A DNA stretch of 64,000 bases from Alphaproteobacteria bacterium (lineage in GTDB: Bacteria; Pseudomonadota; Alphaproteobacteria; Micropepsales; Micropepsaceae): positions 124,001 to 188,000 of the forward strand of contig JAFKEU010000011.1 of NCBI GenBank assembly GCA_017308475.1. The letters run 5' to 3'. Position numbers and translations under genes: made by a program. The notes beneath the pieces were generated by a model. The model had not been told where the DNA came from. It did not search any database and saw nothing but the letters and a program-made list of their open reading frames with translations. Shown in pieces: positions 53,337-61,402 of the stretch. The number at the start of each line of letters is the position of its first letter. The stretch's first letter is position 1.

Positions 53337-55474
53337 AAAAGACACTCTTCGCCGCCACTTGCGCCTCGCTGGCTCTTGCAGCCGCAGCTTTCGCCCAGAC
53401 ACGGCCCGCCGGGCCCTTCACCGCCCAGCAGGCACAGAATGGGCGCACCGACTATCTGGCCAACTGTGCCGCCTGCCACCAGGCCGACCTGAAGGGCGCT
53501 GGGGAAGCGCCAGCGCTCAGCGGCACCAGCTTCATGGGCGCCTATGGCAACCGTTCGGTGTCCCAGTTCTACAGCCTCGTCAAAGCCTCGATGCCGTACG
53601 GCAAAGGCAACAGTCTGGATGCCGGGACCTATCAAAAGATCATCGCCTACATCCTTGCGTATAATGGTGCGCGCGCCGGCAGCAGCGCCCTTGCCGGCGC
53701 CGAGCCGGTGAAGATCTCCGCCATCGCCGACGGCAAGGGCGCCTCATCCTCAGCCATCGCGCCTGCCGGACGGCAGATGCCGACGGCGCTGCAGCCGCCT
53801 GCAGCCTGGCCGATGGGCCGCTTCGGCGTGACCGTGAGCGGCACGGTAAAGGATTATCAACCCGTCACCGACGCGATGCTCGCCAATCCGGCGGATGGCG
53901 ACTGGCTGATGTACCGGCGCAATTACCAGGGCTGGAGCCATTCGCCACTGAAGCAGGTCAACACCGCCAATGTGAAGGACCTGCAGCTTGTCTGGTCCTG
54001 GGCGATGAATGACGGCGGCGCCAGCGAGGTCACGCCCATCGTTCATGACGGCATCATGTTCCTGTCCAATACCGCCAACACCGTGCAGGCGCTGGACGCG
54101 GCCACGGGCGAGCTGATTTGGGAAAACCGCATCGGCCCGGCGCCGACCCGCGCCTATGGGGCCACCCGCAGCCTTGCGCTCTATGGCGACAAGGTGTTCG
54201 TGCCCACGACCGATGCCAAGCTGTACGCGCTGGATGCGAAGACAGGAAAGATCGTCTGGCAGACCGAGATCGAAGACGGCCGCGAAGGCTATTCCAACAC
54301 CGGCGGCGCCATCGCGGTGCACGGCAAGGTGCTGGTCGGGCTGACCTACTGCAACCGCTATGAGCAGAAGCACTGCTTCATCAGTGCCTATGACGCCAAT
54401 ACCGGAAAGGTGCTGTGGCGCTTCAAGACTGTCGCGCTGAAGGGAGAACCGGGCGGCGACACCTGGAACAACCTGCCCGATCAATTCCGCCAGGGCGCGG
54501 AGACATGGATCGCGGGCACCTACGATCCGGAAACCAACACGACCTATTGGGGCACCGCCCAGGCCAAGCCCTGGACGCGGGCAACGCGCGGGTCGGGCGC
54601 GGGCGCCGATCTTTACGCCAATGCCACGCTGGCGCTGGACCCCGATACCGGCAAGCTGAAATGGTTCTATTCCCATGCGCCGGGCGAGAGCCTGGACCTG
54701 GACGAGGTGTTCGAGCGCGTGCTGGTCGACCATGGCGACCAGAAGGACGTGCTGACTGTCGGCAAGGTGGGGGTCCTGTGGAAGCTGGACCGCGTGACAG
54801 GCAAATACAAGGCCAGCGCGCAAACGGTTTTCCAGAACGTCTATACCAGCATCGATCCCAAGACGGGCATCCCAACCTATCGCAAGGATATCGTCGACCA
54901 GAAGGTGGGCGAGTGGATGTCGTCCTGTCCCGGCCCTGCCGGCGGCCACGATTGGCCCGCCACCAGTTATGACCCGGACAGCGACCTGATGCTGATCCCG
55001 TTGCACCAGTCCTGCGTGCTGATGCGCGGCCTGCCGCTGGAAAAAGAGATAGGACCGGCCGCCACCAATGCAGGCCAGCAGCAGCTGTTTGAGATGCCCG
55101 GCACCGACGGCAATCTGGGGCGTCTGGCGGCCTACAATACCGCCACCATGAAGGCGGCATGGAGCATGCAGCAGAAGGCACCTTTCCTCACTGGCGTGCT
55201 GACCACTGGCGGCGGGCTGGCCTTTGTCGGCGATTTCGACCGCCGCTTCCGGGCCATCGAGACCCGCAGCGGCAGGACGCTGTGGCAGACGCGCCTGACC
55301 ACCAGCGTGCAGGGCCATGTGGTGTCCTATGCGGTGAATGGCCGCCAGTATATTGCGGTGGAAACCGGCCTTGGCGGCGGCAGTCCCGTGGCCAAGCCCA
55401 CCACGCTTTTGCGCGACGTGCATCACCCCGGAAACGGCAACGCCATTTTCGTTTTTGCCCTGCCGGAAAATTGA
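53333..55474 (+). CDS. PQQ-dependent alcohol/sugar dehydrogenase with N-terminal cytochrome c
   Basis: A 713-residue periplasmic quinohaemoprotein. The signal peptide ends around AFAQ (residue 22). Cytochrome c comes first, with CAACH at residues 45-49. The eight-bladed PQQ propeller follows from about 170, with DWLMYRRNYQGWSHSPLKQV, TPIVHDGIMFLSNTANTVQA, LYALDAKTGKIVWQTEIEDG and GHDWPATSYDP. The heme domain being N-terminal is the reverse of classic type II alcohol dehydrogenase, so the family is one of the PQQ-cytochrome variants. It should oxidise an alcohol or aldose and pass electrons to the respiratory chain. It starts within the CHRD stop and precedes the lactonase gene by 13 bases. 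Confidence 0.9.
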   Translation: MKKTLFAATCASLALAAAAFAQTRPAGPFTAQQAQNGRTDYLANCAACHQADLKGAGEAPALSGTSFMGAYGNRSVSQFYSLVKASMPYGKGNSLDAGTYQKIIAYILAYNGARAGSSALAGAEPVKISAIADGKGASSSAIAPAGRQMPTALQPPAAWPMGRFGVTVSGTVKDYQPVTDAMLANPADGDWLMYRRNYQGWSHSPLKQVNTANVKDLQLVWSWAMNDGGASEVTPIVHDGIMFLSNTANTVQALDAATGELIWENRIGPAPTRAYGATRSLALYGDKVFVPTTDAKLYALDAKTGKIVWQTEIEDGREGYSNTGGAIAVHGKVLVGLTYCNRYEQKHCFISAYDANTGKVLWRFKTVALKGEPGGDTWNNLPDQFRQGAETWIAGTYDPETNTTYWGTAQAKPWTRATRGSGAGADLYANATLALDPDTGKLKWFYSHAPGESLDLDEVFERVLVDHGDQKDVLTVGKVGVLWKLDRVTGKYKASAQTVFQNVYTSIDPKTGIPTYRKDIVDQKVGEWMSSCPGPAGGHDWPATSYDPDSDLMLIPLHQSCVLMRGLPLEKEIGPAATNAGQQQLFEMPGTDGNLGRLAAYNTATMKAAWSMQQKAPFLTGVLTTGGGLAFVGDFDRRFRAIETRSGRTLWQTRLTTSVQGHVVSYAVNGRQYIAVETGLGGGSPVAKPTTLLRDVHHPGNGNAIFVFALPEN

Positions 55475-55487
55475 TCAGGAGAATCCC

Positions 55488-56672
55488 ATGATGCTTTCGA
55501 TCCGTTCCGTGCTGGCTGCCTCGGCAGTTGCGCTGCTGGCTTCCTCCAGCACCGCCTTGGCGGCGCGCGCCTATATCGGCACCTATACACCCAACGAACC
55601 GGGAGCGCGGTCGGAGAACCATGGCGAAGGCATCTATCTGGTGGACATCAACGACCAGACCGGGGCGCCGTCGCATCCGCGCCTTGTGGCCAAGACGCTG
55701 TCGCCGTCCTGGATCGTCTTTTCCAAGGATCACCGCTTCCTTTATGCCGCCAATGAGATCGGCACCTATGGCCCCAACAAGACCGGGTCGGTCAGCGCCT
55801 TCGCAGTCGATGCGAAGACGGGCGAGTTGAAGCTCCTGAACGTGGTCAGCTCCGAACTGGCGATTCCTTGCTACATGTCGGTCCATCCCAGCGGCAAGTT
55901 CCTGATGGTCGCCAACTACAGCGGCGGCGGCTACACGATCATCCGCATCAAGCCGGACGGAGGCCTGGGCGAGGCGACCGATGTGGTGAAGCCGCAAGGT
56001 CCGCTCAATCCGGCGACCGCCTCCGACAATCCGCCCGGCCAGCTGGCGGCCAGTGACCATCGCGGTAGCCGCGGGCATATGATCGGGCCCGATCCCAGCG
56101 GCGAATATGTCATCGGCGACGACGCGGGCCGCGACCAGATATTCGTCTGGAAGCTCGATACCAATACCGGCAAGCTGAACCAGGTGTCCGTGACCAAGGC
56201 GTTGCCAGGTTCGGCACCGCGCCATTTCGTCTTTTCGCCCGACGGCAGGACCATGTACCAGCTTCAGGAACAGGACTCGCGGCTGTCCACTTACACCTTC
56301 GCGAATGGCAGGCTGACGGCGAAGGGGCCGTCCATCTCGATGCTGCCCCCCGGCTATGAGGGCAGCAACACCGCTTCGGAGCTTCTGATCGACAAGGCGG
56401 GCAAGCATCTGTATTCCGGCAACCGCACGCAGGATTCGATTGGGGTGGCTTCGGTGGGCGCCAATGGGATGCCGACCCGCATCGCCAACGTGCCGACCGA
56501 GGCGGACCAGCCGCGCAGCCTGACCCTGTCGCCCGACGGACGCTTCCTCTATTCGATGAATCAGAAGGGCGACAATGTCACCACCTTCCGCATTGGCGCG
56601 GATGGCGTTCCGAAATTTGCCGGCCACTACATGGCGATCGGTACGCCGGCGGTGATGACGTTCCTGCCCTGA
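55488..56672 (+). CDS. Lactonase family beta-propeller protein, exported
   Basis: A 394-residue protein of the 6-phosphogluconolactonase-like (seven-bladed) lactonase family. A signal peptide (residues 1-25, SAVALLASSSTALAA) sends it to the periplasm. Marks are ARAYIGTYTPNEPG, LVAKTLSPSWIVFSKDHRFL, VHPSGKFLMVANYSGGGYTI, HRGSRGHMIGPDPSGEYVI and the SLTLSPDGRFLYSMNQKGDN end block. It probably hydrolyses a lactone produced by the preceding dehydrogenase. AGGAGA lies six bases before the ATG. Confidence 0.88.
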   Translation: MMLSIRSVLAASAVALLASSSTALAARAYIGTYTPNEPGARSENHGEGIYLVDINDQTGAPSHPRLVAKTLSPSWIVFSKDHRFLYAANEIGTYGPNKTGSVSAFAVDAKTGELKLLNVVSSELAIPCYMSVHPSGKFLMVANYSGGGYTIIRIKPDGGLGEATDVVKPQGPLNPATASDNPPGQLAASDHRGSRGHMIGPDPSGEYVIGDDAGRDQIFVWKLDTNTGKLNQVSVTKALPGSAPRHFVFSPDGRTMYQLQEQDSRLSTYTFANGRLTAKGPSISMLPPGYEGSNTASELLIDKAGKHLYSGNRTQDSIGVASVGANGMPTRIANVPTEADQPRSLTLSPDGRFLYSMNQKGDNVTTFRIGADGVPKFAGHYMAIGTPAVMTFLP

Positions 56673-56698
56673 AACAATAACAAGCGAGGAAGCCTTCG

Positions 56699-57634
56699 AT
56701 GGACAAGCGGACATTCCTGACCGGCGCGATGCTGGCGGCGGCGGCATCGCCGGTCCTGGCGCAGCGCGCGCCGGGCACCGATGAACTGGGCCGCACATTG
56801 GCAAGTCTGAAGCCCAAACCGGTTCCCCGCCGCAAGGCGAAGACGACCAAGCTGTTCCTGACGCCGCCCTCATGGCCCAACGCGATCACCGTCGATCCGG
56901 CTGGCCGCGGCTTCTGGGTGCAGCAACAGCGCCACGATCGCGGGCCCGAAACCGCCTGGCTGCTGGACTTCAAGACCGGCAAGGTGCTGCACAGCGTCGT
57001 GACCAAGTGCGAGGATTGCAGCGGCATGGCGGTGGGGAACGGCTTCATCTGGAGCGGCGCCAACGGTGCCTCCGTCCACAATCCGCCCAACCCGCCGGTG
57101 GAAGGCGTGTTCCAGACCGACATGAACGGCAAGACCATCAGCCATCGCCAGATTCCGTTCGGACCAAAGGACAATGGCGGATCGTGCCACGGCCTGGCGT
57201 GGGAAGATTTCGATGGCGGCCGGCTGTGGATCCAGTCCAACCGGCTGGAGTCGCTGGTGCGCATGAACCCGGTGACCTGGGAATGCGATTACATGTTCCC
57301 TGCCGCCCATGTCGACCGCCTGCATGGCATCGAAGTCGACGGTCCTTACATCTGGCAGGTCTATGGCACCCAAAATCCCAAGGTGCCTGGCTATGAAGGC
57401 TACACGCCCGGCCTGATCAAGTACGAGATCAAGTCCGGCAAGCCGGTGGAGTTCATCGACTTCGTTCCCGGCTCCTGCGACATGCACGATGTCTGCATCT
57501 ACAAGGGGCAGCTCTACGGCGTGGATGCCGGCGAGCATCCAGGTTGGCCGATCAATCCGAAATATGCACAGCCGGGCTTTCCCGAACTGAACAGCCCCAG
57601 CGGCGGCTACGTCTTCAGGATCGATCCCATTTGA
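56699..57634 (+). CDS. Exported beta-propeller-like protein of unknown function
   Basis: A 311-residue protein with an N-terminal DKRTFLTGAMLAAAASPVLA leader that looks like a signal peptide (only one Arg, so probably Sec, not Tat). The mature part repeats strand and turn units (WPNAITVDPAGRGFWVQQQ, LDFKTGKVLHSVVTKCEDCS, HGLAWEDFDGGRLWIQS) as in SMP-30-like or NHL-type propellers. A KCEDCS pair of Cys is present. It lies 26 bases after the lactonase gene and likely takes part in the same periplasmic pathway, perhaps as a second lactonase or binding protein. Confidence 0.72.
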   Translation: MDKRTFLTGAMLAAAASPVLAQRAPGTDELGRTLASLKPKPVPRRKAKTTKLFLTPPSWPNAITVDPAGRGFWVQQQRHDRGPETAWLLDFKTGKVLHSVVTKCEDCSGMAVGNGFIWSGANGASVHNPPNPPVEGVFQTDMNGKTISHRQIPFGPKDNGGSCHGLAWEDFDGGRLWIQSNRLESLVRMNPVTWECDYMFPAAHVDRLHGIEVDGPYIWQVYGTQNPKVPGYEGYTPGLIKYEIKSGKPVEFIDFVPGSCDMHDVCIYKGQLYGVDAGEHPGWPINPKYAQPGFPELNSPSGGYVFRIDPI

Positions 57635-57646
57635 TATGTTCCCTCC

Positions 57647-57732
57647 GGTTTCAGCCTTCTCGCGCGCGCTTCGCTTTGCGCGAACGCTGAAACCACCTCC
57701 CCCTTTGCGATGCTTCGCATCGAAGGGGGAGG
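57647..57732. repeat. Double hairpin element between the propeller and MFS genes
   Basis: Two strong stems follow each other. The first, at about 57647-57694, pairs GGTTTCAGC with GCTGAAACC and has an inner CGCGC / GCGCG arm. The second, at 57696-57732, pairs CCTCCCCCTT plus GCGATGC with GCATCG plus AAGGGGGAGG around a short loop. Neither is followed by a clear T-run, so they may be a repeated extragenic palindrome or a processing site rather than an ordinary terminator. Confidence 0.6.
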
Positions 57733-57871
57733 CGGGCCTGTGCGCGTTTCGGATATTGTTGCGGCGCGGTATGGCGCAAGCGCGCGGCGGCTGTCGGCGC
57801 GCAAATTGCGCGATTGCAACGGATTAGGGTTGCCGAATCCAGCAAGGCCGCCATACTCCCGCCATCGGAAA

Positions 57872-59251
57872 ATGGCGGGGCGGGCAATGGCGCTGGGTGC
57901 ACTTTCGGGCTGGACGCGGTCGCAGAAGCATGTGGTTGCCGCAAGCTATCTGGCCTGGACCTTCGACGCCTTCGATTTCTTCGCACTGGTCTTCGTGCTG
58001 CCCGATGTGGCCGCGCAGTTTGGCGTGGGCATCCCAGGGGTGGCACTGGCGGTGACGCTGACCCTGGCGGTGCGTCCCCTGGGCGCCTTCCTGTTCGGGC
58101 GGCTGGCCGACGATTATGGCCGGCGCAAGATCCTGATCTTCAATGTCATCTGTTACTCGCTGTTCGGTTTCGCCACCGCCTTCTCCAACAACCTTGAAGT
58201 GTTCCTTGTCATCCGCGCGCTGTTCGGCGTGGCGATGGGCGGCATCTGGGGCATCGGCGCCAGCCTGGCGATGGAGACGGTGCAGCCAAAGGCGCGCGGC
58301 TTCGTTTCGGGCCTGCTGCAGTCCGGCTATCCGTCGGGCTATCTGGTGGCCTCGCTGGCCTTTGGCGCGCTCTATACCCATTTCGGCTGGCGCGGCATGT
58401 TCATGGCCGGGCTGGTGCCGGGGTTGCTGCTGGCGCTCTATATCCATCTCAAGGTACCTGAGAGTGCGTCATGGCGGCGCCCGGCTGTTGTCAGCGGCGG
58501 CAGGCATGTCGTCCACCTTGCTGGCGTGGCCGCGGCACTGGCGGCGGTGATGTTCATGCTGGTCCAGTTCGGCCGGGAGGAAGGTCTCCTCTATATCGTC
58601 GCGCTGGTAGTGCCGGTGCTGATCCTGCTGGCGTTCCTCACTCCGTTCATCCGCAAGCACTGGAAGCTTGCGCTCTATGCCATCGTCCTGATGACCGGCT
58701 TCAATTTCTTCAGCCATGGTACCCAGGACCTCTATCCCGTCTTCCTGCGCGAGCAGCATCATTTCGGTCCGGCGACGGTGACGACCATTACCGTGATCCT
58801 GAATGTCGGCGCCATCGTGGGCGGCCTGTTCTTCGCCTCACTGAGCCAGAAGCTGGGTAGGCGCAGAACGGTGGTGATGGTGGCGCTGCTGTCGCTGCCG
58901 GTGACCTATTTCTGGGCCTATGCGCCCACGGCGATGACGCTGGCCGCCGGCGCCTTCCTGATGCAGGTCTGCGTGCAGGGCGCCTGGGGCGTTGTGCCGG
59001 TGCACCTGAACGAGCTGTCGCCAGCATCCGTGCGCGGCACCTTCGCCGGCACCGTCTATCAGATCGGCAATCTGATCGCCTCGGTCAACGCAGTATTCCA
59101 GGCGCAGTTCGCCCAGAGTCAGGGCGGCAATTATTCCATCGCGCTGGCAGTGGTGGCCGCCTTCGCGGCCATCCTGATAGCGGTAATGATGTATTTCGGG
59201 CCCGAGGCCCAGAACGCCGATATGGGCGCACCCACGCCTGCCGAAGAATAA
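57872..59251 (+). CDS. MFS transporter, aromatic acid/sialic-acid-type
   Basis: A polytopic carrier of about 459 residues with twelve membrane segments. The MFS signatures are RPLGAFLFGRLADDYGRRKI between TM2 and TM3 (the G-x3-D-R/K pattern) and the RGFVSGLLQSGYPSGYLVAS region. The N-terminus SYLAWTFDAFDFFALVFVLP resembles the AAHS/NanT carriers for organic acids. It could bring in the acid made by the periplasmic dehydrogenase and lactonase. ATG 57872 or 57887 may be the start; the frame upstream does not look coding. The solute-binding gene follows by 31 bases. Confidence 0.88.
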   Translation: MAGRAMALGALSGWTRSQKHVVAASYLAWTFDAFDFFALVFVLPDVAAQFGVGIPGVALAVTLTLAVRPLGAFLFGRLADDYGRRKILIFNVICYSLFGFATAFSNNLEVFLVIRALFGVAMGGIWGIGASLAMETVQPKARGFVSGLLQSGYPSGYLVASLAFGALYTHFGWRGMFMAGLVPGLLLALYIHLKVPESASWRRPAVVSGGRHVVHLAGVAAALAAVMFMLVQFGREEGLLYIVALVVPVLILLAFLTPFIRKHWKLALYAIVLMTGFNFFSHGTQDLYPVFLREQHHFGPATVTTITVILNVGAIVGGLFFASLSQKLGRRRTVVMVALLSLPVTYFWAYAPTAMTLAAGAFLMQVCVQGAWGVVPVHLNELSPASVRGTFAGTVYQIGNLIASVNAVFQAQFAQSQGGNYSIALAVVAAFAAILIAVMMYFGPEAQNADMGAPTPAEE

Positions 59252-59282
59252 AAGCGGAAGAACCAGAGAAAGAGGGGAAACG

Positions 59283-60053
59283 ATGCGCAAACTGGCAATC
59301 GCAGCGCTGCTGGCGCTGGCGGCGGGAACGCCGGCGGCAGGCCCGGCCGCCGCGCAGCAGACAGAACTTTATGTCCTGACGCCAGGCGTCGTCTTTAATG
59401 CCGGACTAGAGGATCTGGCCAAGGAATATACGAAAGAGACCGGCATCAAGGTCACGGTGAAGGCCGACGGCATGGGCCGCATCGTGAACGACATCAAAAC
59501 GGGTACCCCGATCGCCGATGTGGTGGCGTTGCCGGTCGCCTTCATGGACGGCATGGAAGCGGAAGGCAGCATTGTGCCGGACACGCGCGCCCGGCTTGGC
59601 CGTGTCTATGTCGGCCTGGCAGTGCCCAAGGGCAAGCCGCACCCCGATATCTCCACGCCCGAAAAACTCGCCGATGCTCTGAAGGGCGGCACGGTGCTCT
59701 ATTCCAATCCCGCCACCGGCAGCATGGAGGCGCGCATCATAAATGACATGCTGCACCGCTATCCGGTGTTCCAGGGGGTCAAGAGCAAGATCAGCCTGAA
59801 GGGCGAGGGCGGCGAGGCGCTGGTGCGCGGCGAAGGCGACATGGCGCTTCAGCTGATCTGCGAAGTGCTGAACCATCCCGAAATCGAGCTGGTCGGTATC
59901 GTGCCGGAGGAGCTGGGCGCCTATATCGACACTACACTGGCAGTGTCGTCGCGTTCCACCCATCAGGAAGCCGCCAAGGCCTTTGTCGATTACCTGATGA
60001 AACCCGAACATGTCGCGCTGTGGGAGAACAAAGGCCTGCAGCGGATGAAATAG
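59283..60053 (+). CDS. Periplasmic solute-binding protein, ModA-like (orphan)
   Basis: A 256-residue exported binding protein. The signal peptide reads AALLALAAGTPAAGPAAAQQ. The mature protein has the type II fold of molybdate-type binding proteins (LYVLTPGVVFNAGLEDLAKE, GTPIADVVALPVAFMDG, GDMALQLICEVL, STHQEAAKAFVDYLMKPEHV). No permease or ATPase gene lies beside it, and the context is catabolic, so it may bind an organic ligand or act as a sensor input instead of transporting molybdate. It is 31 bases after the MFS gene and 10 before the amidohydrolase gene. Confidence 0.83.
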   Translation: MRKLAIAALLALAAGTPAAGPAAAQQTELYVLTPGVVFNAGLEDLAKEYTKETGIKVTVKADGMGRIVNDIKTGTPIADVVALPVAFMDGMEAEGSIVPDTRARLGRVYVGLAVPKGKPHPDISTPEKLADALKGGTVLYSNPATGSMEARIINDMLHRYPVFQGVKSKISLKGEGGEALVRGEGDMALQLICEVLNHPEIELVGIVPEELGAYIDTTLAVSSRSTHQEAAKAFVDYLMKPEHVALWENKGLQRMK

Positions 60054-60063
60054 GAGGCGATCG

Positions 60064-61023
60064 ATGAAGCGGCGCGATTTCCTGGGCGGGACTGGAGCGG
60101 TAATCCTTTCGGAGACGATGGCGACGACCATTGCACAGGCTGCGCCGCTTGACGATATTCCCATCATCGACACCCACGTGCATCTGTTCGATTCTCGCCG
60201 GCCCCAGGGCGTTCCCTATGCGGGGTCGCCCGAATGGGCGCGCGACATGCACGGTGTGGCGTTGCCATCGACCTATGATGCCTATGCCAGGCCGCTGAAC
60301 ATCGTCGGCGCCATCGAGTTGGAGGCCAGCCCCTGGGTCGAGGACAATCTGTGGGTGCTGGAGCAGATGGCGACCGATCCGTTGTTCGTCGGCACGGTGG
60401 GCGACCTGGAGCCGGAAAAGCCGGACTTCCCGGAGCTGTTCGACCGTTTCCGCAAGAACCCCATGTTTCTGGGCATACGTTGCGGAAACATCTGGGGCCG
60501 CGATGTCTCCAAACAGATCGACGATCCCAAATTCATCGACGGACTGAGGCGCGTGGCCGATGCGGATATGGTGATGGACAGCGCCAATCCGACCATCGAT
60601 CTGTTACGCGCGATGATCAGGCTGAACGACAAGATCCCCAATTTGCGGATCGTCATCGACCATCTGCCGCAGTTGGATCCCGACGACGAAAAGGCCTATG
60701 CCGCACTGCTGGCGGAGATTCATGGCCGGCCCAAGATCAACGCCAAGCTGTCGGAGATCGATCACCGTTCCATGAAGGCGCGGGGGCTGGCCGCCCACAA
60801 GGCGCGGCTGGACCAGTTGATGGAGGCGTTTGGCGAGGACCGGGTTGTGTTCGGCAGCGACTGGCCCAATAGCTGGGGCACTGCCACACCGGCGCAGATC
60901 GTGGCCATCGCCAGGGCCTATTTCGCCACCCGCACGCGCCAGGCGGCGGAGAAATATTTCTGGAAGAATTCGCTGGCCATCTACAAATGGAAAAAGCGGG
61001 CGGCGAACCAGCCTTCTCTTTGA
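60064..61023 (+). CDS. TIM-barrel amidohydrolase (COG3618 type), Tat-exported
   Basis: A 319-residue metal-dependent hydrolase related to L-fucono-1,5-lactonase and 2-pyrone-4,6-dicarboxylate hydrolase. The N-terminus KRRDFLGGTGAVIL has a twin-Arg motif, so it is probably exported folded. The HxH pair is in IPIIDTHVHLFDSRRPQ. Later RIVIDHLPQL supplies the barrel His, and VFGSDWPNS the catalytic Asp near the end. With the lactonase and dehydrogenase it fits a lactone-handling pathway. It is the last gene before the B12 locus. Confidence 0.86.
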   Translation: MKRRDFLGGTGAVILSETMATTIAQAAPLDDIPIIDTHVHLFDSRRPQGVPYAGSPEWARDMHGVALPSTYDAYARPLNIVGAIELEASPWVEDNLWVLEQMATDPLFVGTVGDLEPEKPDFPELFDRFRKNPMFLGIRCGNIWGRDVSKQIDDPKFIDGLRRVADADMVMDSANPTIDLLRAMIRLNDKIPNLRIVIDHLPQLDPDDEKAYAALLAEIHGRPKINAKLSEIDHRSMKARGLAAHKARLDQLMEAFGEDRVVFGSDWPNSWGTATPAQIVAIARAYFATRTRQAAEKYFWKNSLAIYKWKKRAANQPSL

Positions 61024-61107
61024 TGCCCCCTTGGACGCACTTGCGCGCAAATGGGGCGGGCGGACCCGGCTTCCTGGCTTGACGGGGCGGACCAGCCGCC
61101 GCATAAC

Positions 61108-61275
61108 CCGCATAAGGTGCAAGGTGTAGGGAACGCGGTTCAAGACCGTGGCTGCCCCCGCAACTGTAACCGGCGAGCAAGGCCCGAAAGGACCACTGGC
61201 GTCCGCGAGGACGCTGGGAAGGTGGGCCAAGCGTGAGACCCGGAAGCCAGGAAACCTGCCTTGCGCCGTCGTCTT
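61108..61275 (+). promoter_or_regulatory. Cobalamin riboswitch upstream of btuB
   Basis: The sequence has the B12-box set: GGGAACGCGGT near 61129, GGCTGCCCCCGCAACTGTAA near 61150, GACCACTGG near 61191 and AGCCAGGAAACCTGCC ending at 61260, followed by a GC-rich expression-platform stretch. All core motifs of the aptamer are present in order, 130 bases before the btuB ATG. High cobalamin should lower expression of the uptake genes. Confidence 0.93.
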
Positions 61276-61402
61276 GCAGGAGGCCGGGGTGTGCCGAGTG
61301 CAGCGGGAGAAACCGCAATGGCGACGCCAATGGAGGTCGCCGTGCGGAATTTCAGAACATATCAAAACCAGGCGTGCGGCATCTCCCTGCCAGGAGACAA
61401 GC

